Assembly (NCBI GenBank): GCA_011365055.1
Contig: RDOG01000005.1
Location: forward strand, 124,001-188,000
Source of the DNA: Promethearchaeota archaeon
GTDB taxonomy: Archaea; Asgardarchaeota; Lokiarchaeia; Helarchaeales; RDOG01
Reading direction: 5' to 3'
DNA: 64,000 nucleotides
Part shown: one piece after another, positions 45,050-56,456 of the stretch
How positions within the stretch are numbered: the first letter of the stretch is position 1
How the letters are laid out: every line of letters starts with the position of its first letter
Program-made: the position numbers and the translations under genes
Notes under the pieces: model-generated
Database searches by the model: none
What the model was told of the DNA's origin: nothing
The model's input: only the letters and a program-made list of their open reading frames with translations

Positions 45050-46363
45050 CTATTTGGATTTTATTTCTTTCACTTTATCTATTATTCTTTGAATAATAAC
45101 TACATCATCCAATACGCCTTCAGGTGGTTCAATGAATTTCTTTAAATGAATAGGAATATGATCCATCCGATAAGCGCTTCCGCTTGTATCCACTCCAATG
45201 ACGGTGCTAGGAATAACTACTTGAGATATTTCAGAAGTTGGTGTTTCATGTGGATCAATACAAATTACTGGTATTTTGCTCATATGTTTTAAGGATAAAG
45301 CTGGAAAGTTGCCAACTGGATCAGCAGCAATATTTAGCAGGGCATCAACTTCACCTTTATATAATAACTCATTTGCACTATATTCGCCCGGCCCATAACG
45401 AGGATAACCCAAACTGTAATCAGTGGCGTAACCATACCCTGATGTCCATGAAGAGACTGTATTAGCACCACAAACATTATAATGACCACGCATTGGCATT
45501 AAAACCCATTTACCATAAGCATTCAAATCATGAACTAATGAGATTGCAACATCGATATTTCGATGTCTACCTTTAGTCATGGTCAATCCCAGCCCAAAAA
45601 AGAGTACCCCATAACTAGCACTCTTTAATGTATTAGCCATTTCAACTAACTCTTCTTTTGAAAGACCACCAACTTCCTTTGCTTTGATTTCATGTCCATT
45701 TAAAATAGACCTTAATGCTGCTATTAATTCAAAATCAGAATCAGGTTTAATTTGATAATGATTATCAGCTATTTTCGCTGTATCAGTTCTTCTTGGATCC
45801 ACTGCAATAAGTTTTCTTTCTTTTGAACCTTGTGATCGGAAATATCCTCGAGCATACGTGGAATAACGTGCAAGATGTCGAGGATGTGCAGACATTGGAT
45901 TGCTACCCCAATATACTACTAAATCTGCTCTACTTCTAATATCGCCGAGAGTTGCCCCAGAATATCCAACATCTTGGACTGCTAATAAGGATGGACCATG
46001 GCAAACAGTTGCAGTATTATCCATGACTCCACCTATTTCTTCTGCAAGCCTTATTCCTTCCGAAATTGCTTCATTACTGGTGCTTGCCCATCCATAAAGA
46101 AGGGGACGTTTAGATTTTGCTAAAATTTTTGCAGCTTCATCAATTGCCTCATCAATAGAACATGGTGTTAATTTTCCATTTTTTCTAATCATTGGAGTTT
46201 TTAAACGATGTCTTGAAACTTGAGCCATTATTTTTTGATTTCCCAAAGCGCATGCATTATGTGTCTCAATTATTTTATTATCTTTAATTACTGCTTCAAT
46301 ATCATCACATAAACTTCCACAAAAAGAGCAGGTAATATCAGAAATTAATTTTTCATCACTCAT
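45050..46363 (-). CDS. fwdB: Formylmethanofuran dehydrogenase subunit B (FwdB/FmdB)
   Basis: A 437-residue molybdopterin-type catalytic subunit. The N-terminal cluster motif is CSFCGSLCDD, with a further Cys in HNACALG. The metal-ligand position is TVCHGPS, a Cys where some archaea have Sec. Also present: 'DLVVYWGSNPMSAHPRH', 'AVDPRRTDTAKIAD' and 'MPMRGHYNVCGAN'. FwdB reduces CO2 to formyl on methanofuran, or the reverse, the first step of the archaeal methyl branch of the Wood-Ljungdahl pathway. ATG behind AAGGAGA. It follows fwdD by 17 bp. Subunits A and C are not in the window. Confidence 0.9.
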   Translation of the reverse strand: MSDEKLISDITCSFCGSLCDDIEAVIKDNKIIETHNACALGNQKIMAQVSRHRLKTPMIRKNGKLTPCSIDEAIDEAAKILAKSKRPLLYGWASTSNEAISEGIRLAEEIGGVMDNTATVCHGPSLLAVQDVGYSGATLGDIRSRADLVVYWGSNPMSAHPRHLARYSTYARGYFRSQGSKERKLIAVDPRRTDTAKIADNHYQIKPDSDFELIAALRSILNGHEIKAKEVGGLSKEELVEMANTLKSASYGVLFFGLGLTMTKGRHRNIDVAISLVHDLNAYGKWVLMPMRGHYNVCGANTVSSWTSGYGYATDYSLGYPRYGPGEYSANELLYKGEVDALLNIAADPVGNFPALSLKHMSKIPVICIDPHETPTSEISQVVIPSTVIGVDTSGSAYRMDHIPIHLKKFIEPPEGVLDDVVIIQRIIDKVKEIKSK

Positions 46364-46380
46364 TTTCTTCTATTCTCCTT

Positions 46381-46773
46381 TTAACTCATGTAAGATAGTG
46401 CCATTTCCGAAGGTGTAAGCACTCGTTCAGTTTCTGCAACTTCAACTTCTGCATCGCAGTTTTTAAATTGGGGCATACCCGTCGAAAACGTTTCTGGATC
46501 AATAACACGATTTGCATAAATTCCCATTGGAATGAAAACTATACCTTTATGGGGTGCATCAGGAGAAGTTCGAGCTTTTACTATGACTTCACCGTGTGAA
46601 GTTTTAACACGAACTGATGTCCCAGATAATATATTTAATGATTTCATATCTTCTGGATCTAAAAAGGCGACACCAGTAGCAGCCATTGCCTCATGAGAAA
46701 GTTTACCACCTTCTAGCGATAAACCTTGATCGATCGTTCTTCCCGACATTAAAATTAATTTTAAACTAGTCAT
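46381..46773 (-). CDS. fwdD: Formylmethanofuran dehydrogenase subunit D (molybdopterin dinucleotide-binding)
   Basis: A 130-residue molybdopterin dinucleotide-binding domain: 'LMSGRTIDQG' near the start, 'AFLDPEDMKSLNI' and 'TSHGEVIVKA', then 'GIVFIPMGIYANRVI'. In formylmethanofuran dehydrogenase this subunit closes the pterin pocket of FwdB. It begins behind GGTGATTTT and leads a two-gene operon with fwdB. It ends with a short tail (PSEMALSYMS). Confidence 0.88.
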   Translation of the reverse strand: MTSLKLILMSGRTIDQGLSLEGGKLSHEAMAATGVAFLDPEDMKSLNILSGTSVRVKTSHGEVIVKARTSPDAPHKGIVFIPMGIYANRVIDPETFSTGMPQFKNCDAEVEVAETERVLTPSEMALSYMS

Positions 46774-46920
46774 AAAATCACCATATGTCTTTAAGCATTG
46801 ATTTCTTTAACCTTAATATCTTTACACATGAATCTTTTCTTATGAAAGGAATATTGTATTTTTTTATTAAAGTTTTCATTTTAAATTTGAGAAACTGTCT
46901 TTCTTAGAATTTTAAAATGT

Positions 46921-48018
46921 TTACCTACCTTTTTTATAATCATAATAGCGATCTTTTAGAATTCTTAAATGTTCAATTAGAATTTCATCGGATTTAGCAC
47001 CATCATAATAGAGATGGCGAATCTTATCAATTAAATATTCTGGAAATACATATTGCACTGAAATATCGGATTTAAGAAACAAATATTCTTCTCCTTTCTT
47101 ATTCTTTAGAACTGTTATGACTTGAGCTTCCCATAAGCGAGTTAATAAATCGTTAAAATTACTAACTTGGTTATAAATTTTTGAATATATTTTAGATTTA
47201 CTACCAATCGGAGCTCTTCTCAACCGTTCAATTAGATCAAATGCATCCATATCAGTAATAATTTTTAGAATCTCTTCTTGATCTTCGGGATTTGGACTAT
47301 ATTTTTCAAAAAATGTTTGCACGTCATCTAAATAATTTTTGACTATGCTCGACTCCAAGGAAGACATGGCTTTCACCATTGCAATGGATGTTTTAGGAGG
47401 TAATCTCGTCACAAAAACGTCACCAATAAGGAAAATTGAAGAAGATGTCATCATTTCCAATGTTTCTTCTCTGAGGATCTTATTTCGTAGAAGACTGTTG
47501 ATTATAGAATCCATATCGATATATTCACTTCCAAACCTGTCCTTTAACCATGCTGATAATTCGGATTTGGATACAGTTCCATCTTCAATTAATCTATCGA
47601 TTATCATTTTCTTAACGGGATCAAGTAAGATTAATGCAAGTTTTTGTTCTTCGTTCATTTTTGGATAACTAGCAATTTGATTGTAATATAAAGGAAGATT
47701 TGTAGCATATCTCTTACCTTTTAAATTCGCCATGATGAGTCTAACCGTATCAGAAAGAATATCTTCATAATCTTCAGATATTTCATCAATGGAAAGAACT
47801 GCAACGATATAATATTCACTATCGGTACCTGTATAAAAAGTTGCAATATTTAATTCTTGTATGGAAAGTGCTAAAAATCCTGCTTCTTCTTCAAATTCAT
47901 GATTAGTATATATTTGTTTCATCATTTGGTCAGTAATTTCTAAACTTTCCGGGAAAGATGCTTCTATTTTCATACCGTATTTTTTATCCCATTTAAGGAC
48001 AGCTATACCATATAACAT
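46921..48018 (-). CDS. Longin-like and winged-helix protein downstream of the giant surface genes
   Basis: A 365-residue protein. Residues 1-120 look like a longin/profilin-type fold: a strand 'LYGIAVLKWDKKYGMKIEAS', a second strand pair around 'GFLALSIQELNIATFYTG' and a helix 'YEDILSDTVRLIMANL'. Longin domains occur in trafficking proteins and are known in Asgard archaea. The middle (about 125-200) resembles a winged helix. The C-terminus is helical and basic. The ATG is 2 bp after the giant-protein stop, with GAGGTATAA overlapping it, so it is co-translated with the surface genes. A cytosolic partner or regulator of them is a reasonable inference. Confidence 0.5.
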   Translation of the reverse strand: MLYGIAVLKWDKKYGMKIEASFPESLEITDQMMKQIYTNHEFEEEAGFLALSIQELNIATFYTGTDSEYYIVAVLSIDEISEDYEDILSDTVRLIMANLKGKRYATNLPLYYNQIASYPKMNEEQKLALILLDPVKKMIIDRLIEDGTVSKSELSAWLKDRFGSEYIDMDSIINSLLRNKILREETLEMMTSSSIFLIGDVFVTRLPPKTSIAMVKAMSSLESSIVKNYLDDVQTFFEKYSPNPEDQEEILKIITDMDAFDLIERLRRAPIGSKSKIYSKIYNQVSNFNDLLTRLWEAQVITVLKNKKGEEYLFLKSDISVQYVFPEYLIDKIRHLYYDGAKSDEILIEHLRILKDRYYDYKKGR

Positions 48019-48020
48019 TT

Positions 48021-51000
48021 TTATACCTCATCTTCTTTTTTTTCAGAAAAAATTGTTTTTAAATTATCTAACGTCTCTTTTTGCTCTTCAGGAGACATTA
48101 ATAATAAGTTTTGAGTTACTAAATCGAAGATATTGGCAGGAAGACCTTTTATAGTCAGTAATTCTCTTTCAATCTCTTTTTTAGATAACTTATAAATCTC
48201 ATCTGGACTTTTCCCCGCCATTTTTAGCTCATAAATCCTTCTTCTTTCGTCTAAAACTTTTTCTTCTTGTTTCTGAGATAACGTCTCTAATCGTTTTTTC
48301 TGTTCTTTTAGACTTAATTTTTTAATGATAGCAAGTTCTTTCTGCCGTTGTTCTAATGTCAACCGAGGAATTCGTTTTAAAGAAGCTCTTATTTCTCTTT
48401 CAGTCAATCCAGAAATTTCTTTTTGAATTTGTTTTAAAAGAGGTTCATCTTTAAAGCCTGCTAATTCCAATAATTCCGCTCTTTCATAACCTGATAGGAG
48501 ATAAGTGTTCCATAAAAATTCATCAGCGGTTTTTAATTTCAACATTTGTAAACGGTTCATTACATCTTCAATATTTTCATAGGTATATTTCCTATTTTTC
48601 ATTTCAGACAACCGTTCCATAAATTTAACAACTTCAGGTCTTTGTTTTTCAATTAATCCTGCATATGATAGGATTTTATCTCTAGTAACAGGTGGGATCA
48701 TTAGTGATTTTTCGATATACTTTTCGGCATCGTCTAAAGACATTGAACGTAATTCGAAAATTAATCGTTGTGCTTCATCAATGGTTACACGCGTTCTTTT
48801 TATATTACTTAAAATTTCTGCAAGTTTAACAACATTGGTGCTAACTAACTCTCTTGGTTTTAAATTTAATTTCTGATATTGTTTTTTATAACTATGTTGG
48901 AAGAGTTCATTTCTTGATTTCACTATGGGTTCCAGACTAATAGTTTTGTGTTTTTTAATGACTTTTCTTGTTTTAGTCATTTGTTTAACAGCATAGGGAG
49001 TTCGCCACCATCTGATCTGATGATATGATAAATAACCAATTGCAGCGGCTCCAATAATTATAAGAGCTATGATTAATGGATTCTCTACAACAGAACGAAT
49101 TCGAACTTGCAAAGAAAAGCTTAAAGTTTCATAATTGCCAGAGGATTCGTTAACAGTAATGTTGAAAGTATAAGTATCAGGCCATAAATTCCAAGTTGGA
49201 ATTGTAGCCATGTAATTACCATATCCAGTATCAGTAAATGAAATTCTATTGATATAGGTACCTTTACTGTCATATATATCACAAATTACTGTAGCAGTCG
49301 TTAAATTTTCTCCAAATTGGTTTCCAAATTGAGCTCCTAAAATTAAATTCTCAAATTGGAAAATCTGATTTGCCACAGGAACAGTAATGTTTCCGTAAAT
49401 GAGATTTGCTTTAATTTCTTGTATAGAAATTATAGTTGATGCCGGTTTTCTAAATTCAGAAGTTAAAAGATCAAAAGCAGAGATATTTATATAATTTAAT
49501 AGTCCAGTTACGGGAAGATATGCATTTACCTGAAGTAAATATAGCCCAGGAGAGACTTCAGTAAGAATGCCGCTTGATCCTCCAGCGGTCCAATTTGATG
49601 TAATATTTGCTCCTTGGACATGCTCTTCAGAACTCGAAAAAGAAGCATTTTCATCTACAAATCGAATGTATATGTTCCTTGTAGTTCTATAGATTACAAA
49701 CACATCATAATTAATCACTTCAATATGAGTCTCATGTTGTTGGAGGGAGAAGTTAATGATAAAAGACGTGTTTTTATAATTAGTTTTTTGGAATTCAACA
49801 AAAAGAGAATAATTTTTAAATCCATCTACCCAAGTATCAATAATACTTTCATTTACAAACGTGTTTATATCCAATCTATGTTCATTTGAACCACCATAAA
49901 ATATAAATCCCCAAGAAACATTATGGGAACCGTTAAAATACCAAACATTTACAGTTTCTGGAAACCCAATGTTATTTCCTAAATCAGTAGTGAAATTCAT
50001 ATAAGTTCTAAAGTAATATTGTGATTCAACCCAAGGAATTGTGGGAGATGCAATCTCTGAACCCTCTTGATTTGCATATCTTTTTATTTGAATATTTGCA
50101 TCGGCTTCTGTTATTGTTAAATTAAAGGTATAATAAGTGATATTATATTCGGTTTCAAATGAACCTAACCAACTCATTGTTATTGAAACATTATACTCAC
50201 CAATAATGTTCCTAAATGGTTGGCTTTGATAGGGAGCAGTGAGAATTTCAAGGACATATACCCCCTTATAATCGTTATTTTGGCCTAAATCGTAATATAA
50301 ATTATGAATTATAATAAATTCATCATTTAATCGCTCAATAGAACCGGTATATCGTTCTGCAAAGAAGGATATATCATAATTTTCAAGCCCTGTTTCATTT
50401 ACATCTAATTCAGCAGATGCATTTAGATCATACCAGAAAAATGTAAAATTAATAGAATAACCATATTCGACGGTTCCAATGTAAGGATTTAATATTCCAA
50501 GAGGATCATTTGGGAAAGCGGCGGAAGTTAGGTTTGCAGTGATATTTGTTTGATGATAATGAAGTTTTAGAGATATAGTATATGAGGGTAATAGTTTTGC
50601 TAATTTATCAGCAGTATTTCCACCGATATGGGAACCATTTACCCTTATATCCATTATATATGAGCTTAAAGTTATTCCTTCTATGAAAGTAAAGGAAAAA
50701 TTGTAATTTCCTGGATTTCCTGGTTCAGGAGTTACCGTAAAATTACCATATTCCCACCCAGTTCTGTTATATATTCCATTGTAATATACATAAAATATTA
50801 TTTTTTCATATGCTTTTTCAGTATCATTTTCTACGGGTTTATTGTTATCGTCTAAATCAACAAGATTTACGGTCAAATTGAACGAATTAGATTCAATAGG
50901 GATTGTCTTATTTCCAGAAACATACGATAAAGCTACATACTTATTTCTAACAGTAATATAAGCGGTTGCGGTTGCATTTTGATAACTGATATTTGAAGCC

Positions 51001-54000
51001 ATTATCTGAAATTTAACAATTATATCTTGATCTTCAATACTTGTTGTATTCATAGTTATATTGAACCCATTGCCTTGAGGCACCCAAGACGTATTTTCTA
51101 TTAAATTGAATCCATATGGATTTGGAGAATCATTAATTGTGATGTTATAAGTTAAACTGACACCTGAAGTAATAGGTAATTCAGTTTCTAGTTCTAAGTA
51201 TTCAACGTAAATTGAAATATTGTTGCCCCAAGGAGTAATAATAGAATTCGAGTAATCCAAATCTATATATGTTGGAGGTTTGATCCATGAAATTAAGAAA
51301 TAGAAATCTCTTTGCGTGTAATTTTCTAAAGAGGGATTACTACTCGTCCTTAATGTTACGTTGAACCTATAAAATTGATTAATTAATTGAGGAATTACAG
51401 AATTTAGAAAAATCTTGAAAGTGCCATAACCAAGATATGTAATGCTATATGTTGTTGGATTTAAGAATTCATTTTGACCAAATAATAAAAGCTCGATACC
51501 AGAATGTGTAATATTTTGATTTTCATGATCAGTATCATAATAATTTACATATAATGAGACATTATGGTTTGCACCCCATTGCCAACCAGAATAAGTTTGT
51601 TCAATTACATAAGCAGATCTATTAAAGGATATATAATAGCCTGTATAAATTGCTCGTAATTGAAATGGTACATTAATAGTTTGGTTCAAATAGAGGGAGT
51701 TTAAAATGTAACTAACTTGAATTGTGATGTATTGTGTTCCTTTCAATAAAATACTCGTATCTATTGAAATATTGTATTGACCGACAGTTAGATTAGAAAT
51801 GTAAACTTTAGTTGAAGGACTCCCTTGGACTTGAGCACTAATTATAACGCTATTTGTATTATTATTAATGAAAACGCCTCCTTCGGTTGTATCAGCATAA
51901 TTTATACTAAAATTAACCCAATCACCTACAGGTCTCGCCGATGGTGATACATATGTTAAAGAAGTTTCATGAGATTTTACGGAAAAAGAGAAAATTTTGG
52001 TAGCATTCTCATAAATAGCATCAATATTATAATGAGAGGCATTTACCCTTATAGAATAGGATTTAACAATAGGAATTTTTGAACCATTAATTTGAATTTT
52101 ATAATTTCCATTTCCAAGATCGTATACAATATAATCATTATTAATTCCGTACAAAAGTGGAACAGAATCTAAACTACAATTGATTAAAGCGCCATTGATT
52201 AATAAACCATTAGAAATACTATTTTGATCATCTATTTTGAATAAAACAGATATGTTGAAGCTTTTTCCCCACGCAGGAGGACTAACTGAACTATATAAGA
52301 TACTTGTAGATAATTGCCGGATATTAAAAGTTGCATTTCGAGAATAAAAATCGATGGTTTCATTCCCATTTAAAGTTACATTAATTTCATAAGAAGTTAT
52401 GCTTTGAATTGTCGTATTTGTTAGGATAAACCTATAATATCCATTTCCCAATTCAAAAAATTGTAAACTAGTCCATTCGGCTGAATAGATCGAAAAATTA
52501 TCACTAATAAGCCCAGTTATGGGTACATTGTCATAGCTACTTTCAGTATCGCTAATTATAACTTGAACGGTAACATTAACGTTATTTCCATAAGGTATTG
52601 AGCCTATTCCAGGAATTGTTATTAATGGAATTAATTTTCTTGTTTCAATAGTAATATTTTCGGTATCAGCATCAAATATCAAGGCGCCTGTAAGATTGCT
52701 CTCCAATAAATTAACTTGAAATTCATAAATATCGATATTAGTTAGAAGACTCTTATTTATTATGATATAATAATAGCCATTCCCACGTTCCACAATTTCA
52801 TACTGGTTTGAGGTTAATTTGCCTGTTGGACCGTATATTGTAAAATTTTGCCAAATTAGTCCTGTAATACCCTCCTTATCGTGATATAAAGAATCAGGAT
52901 CTGATATTTGGCATAAAACATTTAAATATGTATGATTTCCCCAAGGAATAACACCCACAGGTTCGATCATCATTAATGAATTAAGTCTCACGACATCGAA
53001 TTGAATGTCTCTCTGAACATCTGAATAATTTTCCTTAGAAATATTGAGTTGATAATTATATTGTTGGATTGAATTAATTGTATCATTTATAATTTGAAGT
53101 GTATAAAAACCACTAGATAAATCGTACACAATATAATCACTCCCATATACTAAAGTGGAAATGTTAACTTCAGCACCTTCAATTGGATTTTTATATTCAG
53201 AACTTAATGGGTCATTATTCTGATAATAAACAGAAACATTCATGTAATTTCCCCATGATAGTTCAATTGGATAACTTATTGAGACAGATGATCCTATTTC
53301 TCTTATGGGTAAAGAAAATTGAAGGGTTCTATTTTGATAATATGGTTCATTTTCCCAATTAAAAATCATTGTAATTATATGAGTACCTATTGATAAATTG
53401 TTATTGCCATCTATATTAACCATGTATCTTCCAGAAGTTCCTGTTGGAGTTATTGTATATGCTAAGCTAGTAGGATCAAAAATTGATATTGTTAAATTAC
53501 CAGAAGTTCCATTATCTATCCCCCTATTAAAACCATAATTAGAATTATTATTTAAATCAATGAAATTAATATAAAATATTGAATCATTTCCATATGGAAC
53601 AGCAACAAGTGAATCAATACTTGCTTTACTGTTACGTGGTTGAAGTAAAATGGTTCTTTCTAATATTCTTGTAGTGTAATTAGTTTTTGTTGCATTTATG
53701 ATGAGATTTTGAGTTCCTAATGGATAAACGGTCGTATTAAATTCAAGTTTATATCTCCCACTGCCTAAATTTTGAACGGAATAATAATTTTGATCCCAAT
53801 TAGAAGCAATGATCCCATCATTGATGGTTTGCAAGTTAGTCGTATCGTTATAGGAAACAAAAATCGAGAAATTATTACCCCATGGAATGACCATGCTCGT
53901 GCTAGAATTTGAAGCAAACGTAGTATTGAAATCTTTTAAATCAAATGAGGTTATATTGCGCCCTGTTACATATTCTATTGGATAATTTTTTCCAACTTGT

Positions 54001-56456
54001 AAAATCAACTCATAAATTCTTCCTGATTCTAAAGTTGAACTATCTAAATCGAATGAGTATTCACCAGGATTTGTTTGAAAGTCAACTTGTGTCAAAGTCC
54101 CACTGGTCTGAAGATTACCTCCATAATAAATCGACCAGTTCGTGTAAGTAGCATTTACAATATTTGCATTGGATACATCAGTATCTTGATATGTTACTGT
54201 AAATTTCACTGGCTGACTGTTATAAGAATAATATCTCCCATAAGTTTGATCATATGTCGCGTTAGAATTAATTAGCAATCTTGTTTTATGTTCTTCTACA
54301 GAACACCCAATTATTAAATTTAGATTATCTTGATCGACATTATAATTGGTCACATTTATTAATCGATCTTTATCACCAAACGTAACATTAATGTTATAAT
54401 TTTCAACAAATACAAAATTGTAATATTGACCTGAAGTATTCATCATAAATTCATTAACAATCTCGTTTGATCCAGATGCATTTCTAAGGGTGACTACCGC
54501 AAAATTTAATCGATCTTCATCATCCCAATCAACCGTTATTATGTTTAATCTTGTTAAATTGCAATATACTACGGGATAATAACCCCTTTGTATAGAATAA
54601 TTGACAGAAATAGCGAGAGTGTTATTTATTACGATATTTTTTGAGGAACCATCATAATCATATATGGTATAATTGATATTAATTTGGTAATTATCGTTAG
54701 GAATTCTATAAAAGGTTATATTTCCATTTGTATTTGATGTCCCTTGATGTAGATAATATCCAGTCGAATTTATAAGGGATACATTTGCACCAGATATATC
54801 GTGAACTCCATCTATCGTTTTTAAATTAAAATAAATTGTTGATAAATTAAATTGTTCGTATGGTTTTTCAATTGTTGCACTTGGTGGATCGTTTAAGATG
54901 TATGACCAGTCGCGTATTTCTGTGTAATTCTTAGATTGATCGGAAGTTAAAAAATAATAAGTGAATACATAACTATCTCCCTGAGTGAAATTTATCAAAC
55001 TCCCACCTGATCCTTCTCTAAATATTTTTTGGAAATTTAGGGTGGGTCCAACACCAGGAACAACCAAACAATTAATTTCATAGCCTGAAATTGGATCAGT
55101 TGTTATTAGTCCAACAGTGGGATCACCACCTCCTGTTGAATTATCATATAATGCAACCCACGGTTCTATTGGAAAATCTCTATTTCTATCAGTTCCATAA
55201 TTATTTTGACCCGCATCACCAATACCTTCCAAAGCTCCTGCCCATGCTCTTCTGTTTTGTAAAAATGTTCCGATTCCACCATATGCTGTAGGGGCATCAG
55301 TTAAAAAACCAACCATATGTGGCCAATCTGCATATGGGCGAACTGGAACATCTTGCATTGCAGTTATATTTAATTCTATTTTTGCAAAAGCTGTTGTAGG
55401 CTTGTAATAAAAACTATAAGTAATCGTATAATTTAACCAACCTGTGCCACTCGTTACATCTCTGCCACCCCATCCAGAGCCATCATGCCCATTAACCACG
55501 ACATAACCATAATCTTCACTATAATAGAATCCTCCGTCTTCTGTTTGGATTTTCACTCGCAAAAATAAGGGACCATCATCTTCAATCGTGATATTGCCAT
55601 TTGCAGCTTCTGAAGGATTATCAGGCATTACATTGTGCCGATTTGTCCCTTCATCCCATCCAAGAGCAAATTCACCTAATTGTAAAAATCCATTTGGTGC
55701 AACGCCATCATTTTGAAATACATCACTCGTTCCATAAAGAGCACTAACAATAGAACAACAAGGACCACCCCAATCACTACCTAGTCTCCTTGTATCGGTT
55801 AATTCTAGCATGGTAACTGAAGTTCCACTTGAGTAATCAATTGTCGAGATATTTAAGGCATTTCCATACCTTACAGTACCATTAGGCCAATAAATTGCAG
55901 GGGGAATCTCACCTGTTGCTTGCCATTCTGTTTTATTAAACGTGAATGCCCAAATTCTATCTGTGTAACTTGGATAACCTTTAATTTGGCTATCAAAATA
56001 TATATAAAAGATTTCAGTTGCCCCATAAGTCATATTGATATAAAAGAATACTGTTGCAGATGAAATATGCTCATTATCACCTTCAAATGTTTTATTCCAC
56101 ACTTGAGATACTACTTCTTGCCAACCTGAATCATTATAATATAGCACTCTAATGCTGTCATTATAACATGTTTGCGTATCAAAGGTTACATAGACATCCA
56201 TTGGATAGAATTCAATCTCTGTTATGTTTACAGGTGTGCTTATATCTGAATCTTGAACTGTTATTTTATAGCGGTATTTCCAATTAGTATCCCACCAACC
56301 TGCAATATTTTCTTCGGAATATACTAAATCCTCAATTGAAGATGTTTCATTTTGAATTGGACGATTTATCGGCGTAATATATAGAAAGCTTGGAATTATT
56401 AAGAGGAGGATTAAAAAGATTAAAAATATAATATGGGATTTTTTATATTTATTCAT
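48021..56456 (-). CDS. Giant modular surface protein with membrane anchor and cytosolic helical domain
   Basis: A 2811-residue protein. It starts with a basic/hydrophobic signal peptide (about 1-28). A DUF2341-like N-terminal domain ('WWDTNWKYRYKITV...') follows. Then come at least nine beta-rich modules of about 100 residues, each opening with a (I/V)P(W/Y)GN-type motif followed by a D/N-rich strand and closing with a 'G.G.Y.(I/V)..N' strand, dense with Asn-x-Ser/Thr sequons. A membrane segment lies at about residues 2460-2480, followed by WWRTPYAVK and a 330-residue basic helical cytosolic domain. ATG 56456 follows GGGAGGTAAAAAATT and overlaps the upstream gene by 4 bp. Surface layer, adhesion or cell-contact roles are possible. 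Confidence 0.8.
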   Translation of the reverse strand: MNKYKKSHIIFLIFLILLLIIPSFLYITPINRPIQNETSSIEDLVYSEENIAGWWDTNWKYRYKITVQDSDISTPVNITEIEFYPMDVYVTFDTQTCYNDSIRVLYYNDSGWQEVVSQVWNKTFEGDNEHISSATVFFYINMTYGATEIFYIYFDSQIKGYPSYTDRIWAFTFNKTEWQATGEIPPAIYWPNGTVRYGNALNISTIDYSSGTSVTMLELTDTRRLGSDWGGPCCSIVSALYGTSDVFQNDGVAPNGFLQLGEFALGWDEGTNRHNVMPDNPSEAANGNITIEDDGPLFLRVKIQTEDGGFYYSEDYGYVVVNGHDGSGWGGRDVTSGTGWLNYTITYSFYYKPTTAFAKIELNITAMQDVPVRPYADWPHMVGFLTDAPTAYGGIGTFLQNRRAWAGALEGIGDAGQNNYGTDRNRDFPIEPWVALYDNSTGGGDPTVGLITTDPISGYEINCLVVPGVGPTLNFQKIFREGSGGSLINFTQGDSYVFTYYFLTSDQSKNYTEIRDWSYILNDPPSATIEKPYEQFNLSTIYFNLKTIDGVHDISGANVSLINSTGYYLHQGTSNTNGNITFYRIPNDNYQININYTIYDYDGSSKNIVINNTLAISVNYSIQRGYYPVVYCNLTRLNIITVDWDDEDRLNFAVVTLRNASGSNEIVNEFMMNTSGQYYNFVFVENYNINVTFGDKDRLINVTNYNVDQDNLNLIIGCSVEEHKTRLLINSNATYDQTYGRYYSYNSQPVKFTVTYQDTDVSNANIVNATYTNWSIYYGGNLQTSGTLTQVDFQTNPGEYSFDLDSSTLESGRIYELILQVGKNYPIEYVTGRNITSFDLKDFNTTFASNSSTSMVIPWGNNFSIFVSYNDTTNLQTINDGIIASNWDQNYYSVQNLGSGRYKLEFNTTVYPLGTQNLIINATKTNYTTRILERTILLQPRNSKASIDSLVAVPYGNDSIFYINFIDLNNNSNYGFNRGIDNGTSGNLTISIFDPTSLAYTITPTGTSGRYMVNIDGNNNLSIGTHIITMIFNWENEPYYQNRTLQFSLPIREIGSSVSISYPIELSWGNYMNVSVYYQNNDPLSSEYKNPIEGAEVNISTLVYGSDYIVYDLSSGFYTLQIINDTINSIQQYNYQLNISKENYSDVQRDIQFDVVRLNSLMMIEPVGVIPWGNHTYLNVLCQISDPDSLYHDKEGITGLIWQNFTIYGPTGKLTSNQYEIVERGNGYYYIIINKSLLTNIDIYEFQVNLLESNLTGALIFDADTENITIETRKLIPLITIPGIGSIPYGNNVNVTVQVIISDTESSYDNVPITGLISDNFSIYSAEWTSLQFFELGNGYYRFILTNTTIQSITSYEINVTLNGNETIDFYSRNATFNIRQLSTSILYSSVSPPAWGKSFNISVLFKIDDQNSISNGLLINGALINCSLDSVPLLYGINNDYIVYDLGNGNYKIQINGSKIPIVKSYSIRVNASHYNIDAIYENATKIFSFSVKSHETSLTYVSPSARPVGDWVNFSINYADTTEGGVFINNNTNSVIISAQVQGSPSTKVYISNLTVGQYNISIDTSILLKGTQYITIQVSYILNSLYLNQTINVPFQLRAIYTGYYISFNRSAYVIEQTYSGWQWGANHNVSLYVNYYDTDHENQNITHSGIELLLFGQNEFLNPTTYSITYLGYGTFKIFLNSVIPQLINQFYRFNVTLRTSSNPSLENYTQRDFYFLISWIKPPTYIDLDYSNSIITPWGNNISIYVEYLELETELPITSGVSLTYNITINDSPNPYGFNLIENTSWVPQGNGFNITMNTTSIEDQDIIVKFQIMASNISYQNATATAYITVRNKYVALSYVSGNKTIPIESNSFNLTVNLVDLDDNNKPVENDTEKAYEKIIFYVYYNGIYNRTGWEYGNFTVTPEPGNPGNYNFSFTFIEGITLSSYIMDIRVNGSHIGGNTADKLAKLLPSYTISLKLHYHQTNITANLTSAAFPNDPLGILNPYIGTVEYGYSINFTFFWYDLNASAELDVNETGLENYDISFFAERYTGSIERLNDEFIIIHNLYYDLGQNNDYKGVYVLEILTAPYQSQPFRNIIGEYNVSITMSWLGSFETEYNITYYTFNLTITEADANIQIKRYANQEGSEIASPTIPWVESQYYFRTYMNFTTDLGNNIGFPETVNVWYFNGSHNVSWGFIFYGGSNEHRLDINTFVNESIIDTWVDGFKNYSLFVEFQKTNYKNTSFIINFSLQQHETHIEVINYDVFVIYRTTRNIYIRFVDENASFSSSEEHVQGANITSNWTAGGSSGILTEVSPGLYLLQVNAYLPVTGLLNYINISAFDLLTSEFRKPASTIISIQEIKANLIYGNITVPVANQIFQFENLILGAQFGNQFGENLTTATVICDIYDSKGTYINRISFTDTGYGNYMATIPTWNLWPDTYTFNITVNESSGNYETLSFSLQVRIRSVVENPLIIALIIIGAAAIGYLSYHQIRWWRTPYAVKQMTKTRKVIKKHKTISLEPIVKSRNELFQHSYKKQYQKLNLKPRELVSTNVVKLAEILSNIKRTRVTIDEAQRLIFELRSMSLDDAEKYIEKSLMIPPVTRDKILSYAGLIEKQRPEVVKFMERLSEMKNRKYTYENIEDVMNRLQMLKLKTADEFLWNTYLLSGYERAELLELAGFKDEPLLKQIQKEISGLTEREIRASLKRIPRLTLEQRQKELAIIKKLSLKEQKKRLETLSQKQEEKVLDERRRIYELKMAGKSPDEIYKLSKKEIERELLTIKGLPANIFDLVTQNLLLMSPEEQKETLDNLKTIFSEKKEDEV